DNA of 64,000 bases from Echinococcus granulosus (GCF_000524195.1 NW_020170384.1:1167989-1231988); one strand, 5' to 3'. Positions 48,513-60,728 are shown, numbered from the stretch's first letter. Program-made: numbers and translations. The notes: generated from the letters alone by a model not told the origin.

Positions 48513-50713
48513 ATGAGATACCCGTTTATTTGGATATGTGGAAAAACGTTAACAGTGTGCTTTGCAATTGCGATGTTTTTTACGTTTTCGATCTGGCTAA
48601 CTTTTCTCAACAACAGTGTTATTAAGGTTACTTCCTCTCTGGTAAATATTCACAGGATTTTCCTATAGGCATATCCGTACCCGTTATCAATTACTTTTAC
48701 GCATTTAATTTTAAAATTCGGTTTTGCCTGGTTTTTGAGGGGGATCCTTTGGAATACTCAAAACAAGAAGTGTGTTGAACTCCCTTGGAGGGACTATGTG
48801 TTAGAAGTTTCCCCAACTGGTTTGTTATTTTCCGTCTTACGCTTTAAAAGGCATTGCAAGTGCACTAGATATAGGTCTCTCCAACTGGAGTTTTGAGTTC
48901 ATTACCATCTCTTTGTATGGTCAAATCGTAAAGGCCTCATTTGTAGGTACACAATGACCAAGTCGACTTCAGTAATTTTTATCCTTATTTTTGCGATCGT
49001 GTTCAAATTAGAAAAGCTGGTTAGTTGCCTTTTTTGCTAGAGTCTGTTATTAGAGTATACCTATCGTGGCTATTGTCCTTTCAATTTCAACAGGGCTTTT
49101 CATGTTTACATATGAATCCACTCAATTTGATCTCAAAGGCTTTACTCTTGTTCTCATTGCATCCGCTTTAAGCGGAATTCGATGGACTACAGCACAAAAA
49201 GTAACGCAGCAATCAGTCTATGGCAAGTCGAATTTGTTTTTTACATTAAACAAAGTCATACAGCTAAATAGCATTTCGGAATCACATACCATCCATCCCG
49301 CATTAGCGTCTAACTGCGCACTCTGGGTACCCTCTTTAACTATTCTGACAATTTTTAACTCACTGTTGGACTCAAAGGCTGCTACTTAGGAATTCTGCTT
49401 TGTCGATTTCCATACTCTTTTCCTCTATGTGTCACATACTATTTTAGGGCTGTCCAATCCCATCGATGTTATATATCATACACAACCCTGGATGGCTCTG
49501 GTTTTGCTACCTTTAGCCTTCAGTTTAGAGGGTAAGTTTAGTCTCCTTTGGGTTTCTATGCTTTTAACTGTATGTGGTGACTCATTTAGAGATTCCTTAA
49601 GCAAAATTGTATTTTTGCGTTGGTCGCTGCAAAGTACGTTTCGAGAAGGTACGCTGGTTGCCAATTCGATCAGCTCAATATTTAATTTCCCACTCGTGCC
49701 ATTGGTTTCCGATCAAAAGTTTCATCAAAATCAATCCCATCTTTCTGTTATCGCTTCCCTGGGCATTAAAAAATCCTGAATGTCATCACCGCTCTGTGGT
49801 CACGTGTCGGGATTCTTTGTAGGCGATGAATTTTTGACTTCGCCCTTTCTCTTCCGGTCTCACGACTACCTTGGTACCTGTCGAACCCTGGGATACTTCG
49901 TTTTTGGGGCCTGCTTGGCCTTCGGTCTTGAAGTTGCCGAATTTCTCGTTGTATGCAATTCCTCCAGCCTGACGCTTTCAATTGCTGGTATCTTTAAGGT
50001 ACCCAACTTTGTTTCACTCTCCTGTCTAACGAGCGGCCGGTCGCATATGTAGTAATAAATACTCAGTGCAATCGTCTTTAATGGAGCTTTCAATGTACTT
50101 TTTAGGAACAAGTTAGCAGAAACTTATCTTTTGTAGGAAGTTGTCACACTCTACTTGGCAGCTGCCGTCAATGGCGACCAGTACAGCCCTACGAATATTG
50201 CCGGATTGGTGATATGCTTAGCCGGAATCTGTCTCCATGTCGCCATAAGATTTTTCAAACGTAAGTCAGTTTACTTTTTGAAGACCCTTACTGGTTATGC
50301 TAATTCACTTTTTGGTGTTTCCAAACGATCTCTCAACTCGATTTGTCATACTTGGGTGAACTAGTCTGGTATTTTTTCGACTTTTTGCCGTTTATGCTTC
50401 CTTTTGGATAAAAGCTTTAGCAGCAAGCACTACGTCAGTGGCCAACTGTGTGATTATTTCATTCCCTGCCGCCTCTAGCTTGTCGCATTTCTACGATTAT
50501 CCATCACCACTCTCTTCTGGTTATTTATTCGCGCACCAATACTACCCCTCCTGCTTTGCATACACACGCTCGAGCTTACAATTTTAGCGTCAAATTGTCA
50601 TGCCTCCCCTCTTCCTGCTCCCCTTCGCGTTCCCAGACGACCGTAAGAAGTGGATATCCGATGCAATGATTTGGGTAAACGTATCATCTCAGGAAGAAGC
50701 GTCATCTCAGTAA
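48513..50713 (+). CDS. SLC35C2: Solute carrier family 35 member C2-type nucleotide-sugar transporter
   Basis: Nine exons: 48513-48626, 48669-48819, 48851-48914, 48947-49019, 49054-49222, 49448-49531, 49823-49998, 50137-50260 and 50637-50713 (TAA). All phases join to 343 aa (human 365). Conserved blocks in order are YPLSITFTHL, ALDIGLSNWSF, SLYTMTKS, GLFMFTYESTQF, GIRWTTAQ, GLSNPIDVIYHTQPWM, NSSSLTLSIAGIFK, EVVTLYLAA and ICLHVAIRFF. About ten hydrophobic segments fit a polytopic drug/metabolite-transporter fold in Golgi or ER-Golgi membranes; the human protein affects GDP-fucose use and Notch fucosylation. The first four introns are 42, 31, 32 and 34 nt and later ones 138-376 nt. Intron 5 starts GCAAGT, a GC-AG intron. 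The short acidic/Ser/Gln tail is not conserved. Confidence 0.94.
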
Positions 50714-51602
50714 AAGTGTAGTCCCTACCCGTATAGCTTCTTTTCCCTTTAATTTAAGCACGATTTCACAGAAATACTCCTCAATCCTGATTTGAGACGC
50801 TTCTATCTGCTACAGATTTTTCGCAATCATTTTTTGCCTACTATTTCTAGTGCATATTCCCCCATTGTTTGCCCTTCATTCCTAACACGACCGTCACCAG
50901 CACCACACATGTGTGACGCTCCTATGCTATGCTCGTAATCTAGTGTCGAATCCTGCTACAAACTCGGATGAATTACTCAAGAGAGTAGTGTGTGTCGTCA
51001 TTCTCGGAGCTGTAGTAGCGTACCTTCCTGAGATTCTGATAATGAGCTTGTTAACCAAGCCTCATTCCAGGAGACTGAGGTTTGAACCTACTCTGTTAGA
51101 GCGATTTGCATAGTAGATGGCCCACATACCGGTTGAGAATGATGGAAGCACAATGTGCTGATTGATGCGTTGGTGCGACACCACCATCTCTAATGTAAAA
51201 CAGCCCTTGCATGTAGCTACGCAAAAAGTGCAAAGATCGTTTGCTCTGTCCTCAGCAGGCAGTTCGTTGACTGGACAGGTGGTAGTGTTCTAGACCACGG
51301 TTCTCTTTCGCCCAGCGGGCATACAAAGGCGACTTTTCGCCTCTTTGTTGCAGATACGGCCATCTTGCGACTCTTACTTTGTCAGAACAGGCAAATGACA
51401 CACCTGCCCAAGAAGCTGCGCCCCGGTCGACTCACCAGCCTTCCCAGTGATTTTTTTGTTTTAGACAAAGTGTACTGCTAATAGCGTTCCCATCAGGGAT
51501 TAGCGAACTGTATGCTCCTAGCGCCTGTCTCTTCCCCACCACACTAACAAGTGTCTACTTTGTGCCCGTCTTATGCTGCGAAAAACCCCACTATTTCACA
51601 TT
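50714..51602 (+). other. SLC35C2 3' UTR
   Basis: About 0.9 kb from the SLC35C2 stop to the shared poly(A) element. It has only chance frames. No other AATAAA on the plus strand was noticed before 51603. Confidence 0.5.
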
Positions 51603-51616
51603 AATAAAGATTTATT
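51603..51616. terminator. Bidirectional polyadenylation element of SLC35C2 and COG4
   Basis: The sequence AATAAAGATTTATT carries AATAAA on the plus strand (51603-51608) for SLC35C2 and, two bases on, TTTATT (51611-51616), which is AATAAA on the minus strand for COG4. COG4 stops at 51900, so its 3' UTR would be roughly 290 nt. The two genes converge on this element. Confidence 0.7.
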
Positions 51617-51899
51617 TCATCTTGAATAGGTAGGGCCTAGATGATTACTCAAATTGTTTTAAAGTCGCTCTATTCGTGTAAGACCTTTGAAAACACGAGG
51701 TTATGATGTTTTTGTGCTAGTTTAACCATTACTAAATGTCTCTTCTAGTAGTTGACTTAGTTCTCCACAAAAAATGTCCCCACTTTGGTCTCAATATCAT
51801 AAAGCAAAGGTGGTGCTATTATTGGCGTCATGGGCATTACGTACTGGCAAAATGTGTTTTAGTGCAGAGAGGTTTCACAGCAGTTGGTTCCAAATTTGA

Positions 51900-54800
51900 T
51901 CACAGATGTAGCCTTCTGATTTCCTCGGCATTGAAGTCGACCCTAAAATAATCACGGTTCGCAGTGCTTACAAAGCCGGCTAACACGCATACTTTTGGGG
52001 AATAAAGATGCCCACTTTGTGTGGGAAATAACAAATCACACAAACCATTCGCTGATGGTGTGCGCGAGCACACATGCAAAAATAGCTTGGTGTGGAAAGC
52101 CTCTACGCGGCACAGGAAGCCCACCTTAACGTAAGGAGCCGTCGTATTTCGTTTGCTGACAAGCGCCAGTTCGAGGCATCGCCATAGTAACTCACTTCCT
52201 CTACCTAAAAAGCAAACGCCAATTGGTGTTCACTCAATGATGATTCAACAACAATCGAAGTGACTTATGACACAACTAATGAGAATCCCACGGTCTTCTT
52301 GCCAGACAAGAATTTGTACATGACGTTGGTGAAATCATGCCAGCAAAAAGGGAAATTTATTAGGGTCGCAAAAGTAAGGGGGGAGGGGCAATACCCACCT
52401 TTTCGAGATTTAGTAATTTGCTAATCTGAAGAATGCGTGCGAACTTCTCACGACACGAGAAGGTAGAGAGGGAAGAGAAGAAATTAAAGATGCACCGCAA
52501 CTCCTTTTCGAATTGCAGAGCGCCGTACTGCAAAGTTGGAAGGTGGTGCTTTAGGATGCTTTGTACTACAAAATCATCGACCAAAAATAAGGATTCACAA
52601 CTGACCCTATTGTAGCTCTTCTGTTGGACGAAGCGTTCCAATCTGAAGAGGATCTCGTCAACTAGCAACGACAAGAACTTCTCGTAGTTTCCTGCCGAGA
52701 GAGTTGCCTGAAAGGGAGAATTCCCAAGGTTACATAGATTGAATAGAGGAACAGCGGGAATGAAGGCCTAACGATGCGTATCAGTGAAAATTAGTGAAAG
52801 ATGGAGGTTCTTGGTGGGAAAAGTTCACACAAATTTCTACGTCGTGTGAGATAAAATCTAAACGTAAACACAAGTGCCAAATATTTACTCATGCACCTCT
52901 ATTTTCATCACTTCAATGTAATATTACCACAGTCCTGACTGCCAAAATTTAACGTCTTCAGGTACTATTTTGACGGGGTTAATTCTGAAGGGCTGCGAAT
53001 CATCTGCTCTCATACTAGCCCGGAATTCCACGCACCCTGAACCAGTATACCAATGCCAATGAAGCAATCGTAGCGTGCTTCAAATACATGTCACAGAATA
53101 TCTTGGTTGAGTGTCATTCGATTTCATTACGTGGTGAAGTTTGACGCAGTACTTAGACACCTCCACTCTTATGGCGCAACCGAAGCTATGAAGCGAAACA
53201 AAGTGTTACCTTCCAATAACAGAGCACAAAACTTACGTGGAATGGCTTTAAGAGGCTCTGCAAACCCACAATCAGCGACTCAACCCAAGGATCGTTAACT
53301 GCGTATTGCTCAAACTCTTCCTGAAAAATAAGTGAAATTTTGCGGTTCATACATTTTAGTTGATGCGTGAGAGGCGTTCAAGTGGAACCAAAGCCTTCGG
53401 TTTCTCACGCTGCTGCGGCGGCACTACATGCATTTTCGAGTGGCAAATGTGCCCTATTATTGCCCGTAGCAATCGACGCCCATGTTGCAAACGGCTCCAG
53501 AAATAGTCAGTCAGGATGCCAGGCAGCAGCACATTCAACAGCGCGTGGCAGTGAACGGTGTTCCGCGTTAACGAAGACGTAAAACCAATGGGTACTTATC
53601 TACAGAAGACTTCGAGCACATTTAGGTGATGAGACGCTCAGCGGCAAGTCATTTAAGTGACGCATATATTTCGACGACGGCCGTATTCTGTCAATGATGA
53701 CAACGACTATGGTTGTTCCCAGTCTACAGCCTCGGCTGTCATTCCTGTAGGCATCCAGCCAGAGTGTGCAATGCATTATCGATGCATAACCTGTCTCTGA
53801 ATTACGCAAGAGATGAATCCTCTTTCTGCGTCCACGAATATGGACGATTTTAAAAGGGATGTTTTAGTTGTACTGACAAATCTGTACGGAAGCTATCCTG
53901 GTATTAATCAAACGCTAGGACAGGTGCCTACATGCTAAAAAGAACCAATTTTGCGCTTTTAAACGGGTTCCTATGTTCGATCAATTCGGCGATCCCAATT
54001 TAACCCGGGTGTCCTCGGTGGAACTCTTCTAATCAAATTTAAATCATACGTCAATTTTCCTAAAAGAAAAGCGAGATCCCAGAAATCCAATCAAGCAACA
54101 GTTACCTTTAAGGTTAGTTAACGTAGTAGTAGCAGTTTCGGTCCTTCTGCGCTGCAAACTCACCTCAGATAGATCTCTTTTCACCGAATTGAATGATTGT
54201 GTGAGTGAATTCACTTGGGGTCGAATTACACTGCGTAGTTGATCAAAACCCCCATCTATCAGGGTTTGAAAAGCCCGCGACAGAGAATCGATCAAGTCTG
54301 ACAGGCAGGCCTAAAACGGAATTGATAACTAATTGTCAATGAAATGCACATCCATGCAGTTAAGACAGATATGTGGCAACCCGACCTTTCCCCTAATGGA
54401 AGAAAAATTAATACCGGTAGTTCAATGGGAATATGATTGGGTTATACCTCATCAAAATGAACGTGGGTCACACCGCATGTGCCACTTACCCACTCCCCAG
54501 TTAGTAATGCGAACATACCCATATCTACGAGATTGTGGAGCAATGTCAAGGGGCACACCTGCAATTTCCCAAGATCGGATTTGGGTCGCAGACCGAAAAC
54601 CTCCTCGATGTATTTCTCCAGAGTGTCACGCAGGATGATTAGACAGTTCAAACAGGCCTCCAGGGAGTTTAGGGCGTAGAGATACTGAGTTTGGGGGTCC
54701 ACCGTGTTGCCCGCAGATGTATACCCGGACCCGTTCGAGGCGGACTCTGTGTTTGCTGTCCCCAGCAGTCCAGTTGCAATGTTCCCACCTAAGGAAGCGA

Positions 54801-57800
54801 CGCATGAAAGGTGTGGCAAAGAATATTACTGAAGTATGCGCAAACGACAGGTAGTCTGTTTACAGTCTATCCACATATTAAAGTGGGATATAGCTAGTCT
54901 CGAGGAGTCAGAGGTTATAAAAAAACAGGAATGAAAAGTGGAACGCATCCTGAACGAACGAATCCGTTTGTAGCGCCAGTCGTAGCGACAATGTTTGGAA
55001 ACATAATATGAAGTCGGAAAAGCTTAAAATGATTAAACGACGCAGAAATTGCTACTATTTCCAGTCGCGAAATGTTACTCGGTCTTTACAATGCTGATTG
55101 CATTGATTGTGTTTGGCCGTCTGCTCCTATTTTTACCTATGATATGCAAAGGTATGTTCTTGGTTTTGGCATGGATCATAGCGGTAAGTTTCGGAAGCCC
55201 ATTGTTTAATTAGGTTACGCGGAGTCATGGAACACTTAAAATTAATAACAACAAAGTGTTAGCTTGTCAAAAAGGGCAGACACGTTGAGTAAACATTTCT
55301 CTGAACTCAGAAACCATTTGTCCCAGAAACAGTACGAAAAAGACTCACTTCCAGCTCGTTTGTGGACAAGTTGGTAGGCTTGTTTGATCCACCCGGATGA
55401 GGTGCAACTTTTAGTGCGAGGGGTGAGCGCCTCTTCAATCAGTTGGTCGCAGAGCACGGCGCTGGTGTGGTTAAACATGGCGCAGACAGCATCGGCGCAT
55501 CCTGAGGATATGGCCCGGCTGCAGGATAGCGACACGATCATGATTGGTAAAATAGCGTGTTTACGCTAACCCACCGATACAAATTGGGCGACGGTTGATA
55601 ACCAGCCTCTCCCGTTTATAACGGGTGCACTGCACAGTAGCATTTACGAAGAGGCCGGTGGGTCCCCGCAACAGTGCAAGAGACAAGAAACTCTTACCTC
55701 AGTTCGCAAATGACAAGTTAAGAGAAAAGAATGCACACCTGAGACACTTTTTCACCACGAAAAATACATCATCAACAAGACGAAAGATCCTCGTGGATTC
55801 ATCCAACTCGTCCATCGTTATAGCCTGAAAAGACGGCATTTAATTTGGGTATGAACAACAAAAGTACATCCAGCTGCAAAAAAGTAACAAGTGCCACAGG
55901 TATGGAAAAACCTAAGTGTAATAAAACTTCCCAAGGACAACTACCATATGCGGTGACGCTCAGTTTACATCAGAGGAAGCGCAACATAAAACTCCGATGG
56001 CCTGCTTTACCTTGTTGACCAGCTCCCGAAGAAAAAGCTGTTCTAGGGGAAGATAAGCATCGACGATTTCTTGTGAAATTTTGGATAGACCACATTGATT
56101 GAAAAATTGCCGAATTTCTGCAGCTGCAAAAAGAACGTTTTTGAACAAGAAACTGCCGTTCATGCATTCAACCAAAAAGTCGCCAAAAAGCATGAGCAGT
56201 CTTAAAATGTGCTACAAAAAATATGCTTCACAGTCTTCCTATCACACTGCTTTGAAGTGCCATGTACTTGCTTACGATGTGCAAACAAAACAGTTTATAT
56301 TTTACTGGCTACATTTGGTCAGCAAGAGTAGACATCCCCTAGTGTTATCAGTAGTTCCAACTCAAGATTAAACAGGAATATTACTGAGCTGTACTGTTTC
56401 CAAACGTTCTGATATCACCAAAAGCGAAGCAAGTGGTTAAAGCCATTGTAGTCTTGTTCTAAAGGATTATCGTTCAGGCGAGAAGTAAGCAAGTGAATAG
56501 CGCTAGAAAGCATATCATATTCCAAAGACTATTATCAACATAAACTTTTCGTGGAAAAACCATTCCAAAGTTTAGATCAAACTCACAGTTTCCATGTTCT
56601 TTTTCGTTCTTCTGCAATGTGCCCGTCTAAAACGCACAGAACATCAATTAATGACACGCTCTAATTCCAGTAATCACCGGTGCAAAAGAGTCATTCACGG
56701 ATGACAAGACAAATGCTACGGTCACCTCTCAAAGGGAACAACAGGCGTGAAAATAATCTGAGTCTACGTCTATCAGTGTTGCGCGTTCCTTGTCCAAGGA
56801 AGGCTAACATGAGAGAAGGAGAAACGATATTAACGGACTTTATTCTGAAGGTCTGCAACACTATCCATCTGCGACTAGAGAGTATTCTCCCCTGTTATTT
56901 ACCGACAATCTCCGCCGAAGGAAGTTGAGATAGAGCTCGATTCTTGCATTAAATAGAACTGAATCAGAAATCAGTGATTCGGTGGACAAGCAGTAATCCC
57001 ACAGTAAGCTTTGCTTGTTTTGACCGGCGCCAGAGGACGCAAAGGTGGAAGGGCGGTTGTTGAACAAAAGTTCATGACGGGCGCGTTGCAAAATGACAGA
57101 TAGATCGCGTTTCTCTTTGAAATCCATAAATATGATTTCGGCATGGTGATCACATTGGGTCTGAATCATGCAGATGAAATTCAGCAGGCTGTCACCACCT
57201 GAAAAAAAATCAAGAACGCCTGTAACATTGGCGCACATAATGGGCTCAAAACTAAAAGACTCACATTCCACGCACCGTAGCTGTCATGAATTACAGGCTC
57301 ATTGGTTTGGATAGCCTGAGCAGCGAGCTCAAGTAGGTATGTCATTAAGTCAACATGCACATTCGGTTTGTCAAATGACTGTGTAGAAGTAACGACTGCA
57401 AATTGCGTCTCCGCTTTCTCACCAATCTTCGTGGCAATATATTTGCCATACTTAGTAAGGCCCAACTCATGCTTGCGTATGATGGGGAATATTCTGAAAA
57501 GCTCCTCAATTGCCTTTGTGTTTTCAACGGTGACGAAATTATCAAATGATTCGGAGACTCTTGAGATAACTTCCAAATGCAGTTCCTTCAACTTCGGCAA
57601 AATAGATAAACCAACATTCTCTGGAAGAATCGAAATGACGTATCTAGACAAACCTTTTTCTAGTGTTTCAGCTAGAGATATTGTTTGATCATCCATTCCA
57701 AGAAAAATAGAAATACTCTTAGCGGCCTAGAAAGTTAACATTAGAGGAAGCAACTTACCTCTACAACATTATTTGATTCGAGGGCTTTTTGCGTATCATC

Positions 57801-58237
57801 TAGGCACTTGCAAAGAGTTATAACGTGCCCTATCAGTGCTTCAACATTTTGAACTCGATTCTAACGAATACACACACTGCAAAAATGACAAAATACCTTT
57901 GCTACATCAAGCTGTCTAACTTTTCCACTTAACTGTATCCCGATAGTCGCGGCATTGCTCACAATAGCGGAGAGACCTACGGCTTCTTTATTTAATGCAG
58001 ACATTTTGGGTCTACAAATTTCAAACAGCAACATCAGAGGAACCTACAACGAATTCCCCAACTCTTGGAGTTTTTCATCTAGCTCGGTGCGTCGCAATTC
58101 ATACTTCTTAATCGAGGCAGCAAGGGAATTCTACTCACTATGCTATTAACAACACTGGGCACCTCATACTCTTCCAATTCTAAGAGAGCCCTATTTAACT
58201 CCCCGATGCTTCTCAGTTGACCAACGTCAGTATTCAT
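51900..58237 (-). CDS. COG4: Conserved oligomeric Golgi complex subunit 4
   Basis: Seventeen minus-strand exons: 58237-58139, 58106-58048, 58011-57897, 57860-57759, 57726-57276, 57198-56903, 56626-56587, 56123-56011, 55824-55739, 55518-55349, 54788-54559, 54310-54164, 53320-53237, 52707-52606, 52527-52399, 52204-52125 and 51942-51900 (TGA). Every phase joins, giving 781 aa (human 785). Landmarks are GKVRQLDVAKNRVQ, RIFPIIRKHELGL, NARIELYLNFLRRRLS, YLPLEQLFLRELVNK, VDDVFFVVKKCL, FEQYAVNDPWV, LQFEKEL, REKFARILQISKLLNLEK and the C-terminal VDFNAEEIRRLHL (human IDFRSEDIKRLRL). COG4 is in lobe A of the COG tether and binds syntaxin-5/Sly1 for retrograde intra-Golgi traffic. The first four introns are 32, 36, 36 and 32 nt. 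Exon 7 is a 40-nt microexon. An in-frame ATG at 58303 would add 22 residues. Confidence 0.95.
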
Positions 58238-58607
58238 CACCGAGTGGGCTAGATTGCGAATAAGGGTTAAGCTGTGCATCAGTCCATTGAATGATAAGAT
58301 CAACGTTCAAATTCCACCGCTTTATTTGCATACGTTTCTAGTGCTGCTACATTCCACGCTATATTGGAGAAATTAAAAAGTTAACAGGTGCAGTTTTTAG
58401 CCCGATTTTTTCTCTAAAAACAGTGTAGGTAGGTTCCAAAATTTCCCAAAAACTGGGCTTTTAGGGTAGAGCTAATTAGGAGGCTTTTAGTGATATCGAC
58501 ACTAAGTTAGTGTATTTCTGTGACATTTTTGTGGCACTTGGCTCATTTTAATCAATATTCGTTTTAATCCATGAATGGTGTTGTAGAACCTACGATGATC
58601 ATTCAAA
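58238..58607. promoter_or_regulatory. Bidirectional promoter interval of COG4 and RABL2
   Basis: Only 370 bp separate the COG4 ATG (minus) from the RABL2 ATG (plus), or 304 bp if COG4 starts at 58303. Both 5' UTRs and both promoters must therefore fit here. The interval is AT-rich, with no CpG-rich block or clear TATA or CCAAT pair recognised. Confidence 0.65.
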
Positions 58608-60023
58608 ATGAGCGAAATCTCAGACCGTGACGCAATTGTTATTGGAAAGTCTTGTAGAGTTAAAGTTATATGTTTAGGAGATAGCGCTGTTGGAAAATCA
58701 AAGTAACTTCCGAATACTAACTTTATGTCAAGTTAGGCTGGTTGAAAGATTCCTGCTTAGTGGGTAGTATCCTTTTCTAAGATGTATTTGCGCATTTGCA
58801 ACTGACGTTTGGTTTCTGAGCAAATGCAACGATTGTTGTCTGACAATCCAGATAATTTCAATAAAACCTATATCACAGAAGTAATTTGACGCACTTTGGT
58901 TGCAGCTTACATGAAAAACAAAATTGTTGGGCACCTAATGACTTCTATGAATAGCTCAAACACTTTTTTTTGAAAGTTGCACTCAACCTGCTCAGAAAAC
59001 TCTAAAAAGTGGTAATGATCAACCTAGAATTTAAAAAATCGCCATGTAAGTCCATGTTTGCACTAGATAAACACGGTCCCAAATGTCGTTATTTTCCCAT
59101 TTACTGCCGTTAATTCACGTTTATGTTAAGACTTTTGCACCATCTTTCTGCTGTGTAAGAATTTGAAACGTCTTTGCATTGCATCGTACACGTCCCAACG
59201 ACGTAGGCAAATATCGGCTGTAGTAAAAGATTGGCAGTGATTTGAGCCCTTAACCAGGTAAACCCAGCCAGTCCAACCAATTATCAACATACGCACTCAA
59301 TATATACAAGCATCAAATGACAATAGAAGATCGTTTAATTGACGTCGGTAAGATATCCCTCAACAGGCACTAAAATCTTCAGACTTTTGGGATACCGCGG
59401 GTCAGGAGAGATTTCAGAGCATGCATCCATCTTACTACCATCAAGCACACGCATGCATCCTCGTTTTTGATGTGACGCGGAAGATAACTTACAAAAATTT
59501 AAACAACTGGCTATCAGAACTACGGAAGTATCGTCCAGAAATTCCATGTTTCTGCGCAGCGAACAAAATTGATAGTGAGTAGCAACTTGGTATAAGTGAA
59601 AATCCCTTGTACAGCCGATACTGAGGTGACGAATAAAGCATTCAACTTTGCGAAGAAAAACAGCATACCCTTCTACTTCGTGTCTGCGGCGAATGGTACG
59701 AATGTTGTGCGAGTGTTTACAGACGCAGTTCGAGCGGCTGTGGCATACAAAGAAGATTCGACAGACCCCTTAGACCAAATTATGGAGGAACTTGAAGTAT
59801 GTCTTTGTCACTCGCCCAAATTCATATTCCAATATGCCAACGGCAATCAGATAGTCACCTTGATCATGCATTCAAAGGAACTCTTTTTTGTTTGCTTTAT
59901 AATCGTGCGCATTGCCAACATTTTGGACACCTCAAACCATGGTACTGGTTTGCCTTTTAGGTTATGGAGCAAAACCATGAAGTAAATGATGGTGAATCAT
60001 CTTACGCCGATCCCCTGTCGTAA
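58608..60023 (+). CDS. RABL2: Rab-like small GTPase RABL2
   Basis: Exons are 58608-58702, 58737-58763, 59268-59347, 59383-59574, 59615-59796 and 59961-60023 (TAA), in phase, 212 aa (human 228). The P-loop GDSAVGKSK is at residues 24-32, as in human RABL2, followed by LSTYALNIYKH, switch II FWDTAGQERFQSMH, the base-binding NKID (128-131) and FVSAANGTNVV. The C-terminus has no prenylation cysteines, typical of RABL2 and unlike ordinary Rabs. RABL2 works with CEP19 and the IFT-B complex at the basal body to start intraflagellar transport, fitting a worm with ciliated cells or flame cells. Introns of 34, 35 and 40 nt alternate with ones of 504 and 164 nt. Exon 2 is only 27 nt; its junction to exon 3 was chosen by phase and homology and has one near alternative acceptor. 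Confidence 0.94.
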
Positions 60024-60104
60024 ATGCTCCATGAAGCGCCATGATGCGGTGACTTGACATTATCTGCTGGTGCCGTGATTCCGTAAATAAGGACTCGATT
60101 TGTT

Positions 60105-60114
60105 AATAAATAAA
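60105..60114 (+). terminator. RABL2 polyadenylation signal
   Basis: Two overlapping AATAAA hexamers (AATAAATAAA) start 82 nt after the RABL2 stop codon. The gene converges on MAGOH, whose own signal lies about 610 bp further right on the other strand. Confidence 0.7.
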
Positions 60115-60722
60115 TTTGCGAAACATCAAATCTGACAGTTAGTCCAGAACTTCGGGACTCTGCTGGAAAATGGCAACTCTACACAACCAGAAGCAGCGTC
60201 ATCTTACGCTCGTGCCCTTGCTATTTTTCAGACGTATTATATTCCTTACATTTTGACCAAATCTCGTGTCTGCTTTTGTGCAACTTGAACTCCATAAAAT
60301 TAAAAGTCCTTAGTTGAATTTATCAAAAAAGATGCTAATTGTTACTAGCATCATAAATTTATTAAAAAGGGTTATAAACAATGCAATGGCTCACGGAACG
60401 TGAAGCACAATGAGCAGTGGACGCATGAATCTTAAAGCCTGTGCTAATAATAAGCTACTGTAACTGAGCGAAACGCCAATCCCGGTGATAAGGTACCATG
60501 AAAACCCACGGGAGTACATCGCCAAATCATGCAAAAGACACCCAAGGAGAGTGAACCTTAGTTTCCGAAATACTAGCCATTGAGAGTAAGTATTTCACGT
60601 CTTGTCATCGCAAACGAAATCACGGCGCAAATTAGAAACGCAACATCTAAGCACATGCAAACAGAAGCCAGTCGTTGACCGAATTCACAACTACAAAGAA
60701 AGATCAAGAGGTATGAGGCAGG
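60115..60722. other. Spacer between convergent RABL2 and MAGOH
   Basis: About 0.6 kb between the two genes' poly(A) signals. It contains no supported feature; a minus-strand frame continuing from MAGOH is a shadow of its last exon in another frame. Confidence 0.5.
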
Positions 60723-60728
60723 TTTATT
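60723..60728 (-). terminator. MAGOH polyadenylation signal
   Basis: TTTATT on the plus strand reads AATAAA on the minus strand, 14 nt after the MAGOH stop, giving a very short 3' UTR. Confidence 0.75.

Noticed and set aside
49066..49389. SLC35C2 exon 5 extended to the end of its open frame
   Set aside because: The tail after 49222 loses family similarity. The GC donor at 49223 joins exactly to GLSNPID in the next exon.
52360..52674. COG4 exons 14 and 15 as one continuous exon
   Set aside because: The frame is open, but reading through inserts about 26 residues not found in COG4. Removing the 78-nt GTCAGT...TTTGCAG intron gives KSYNRYGALQFEKEL, matching the family.
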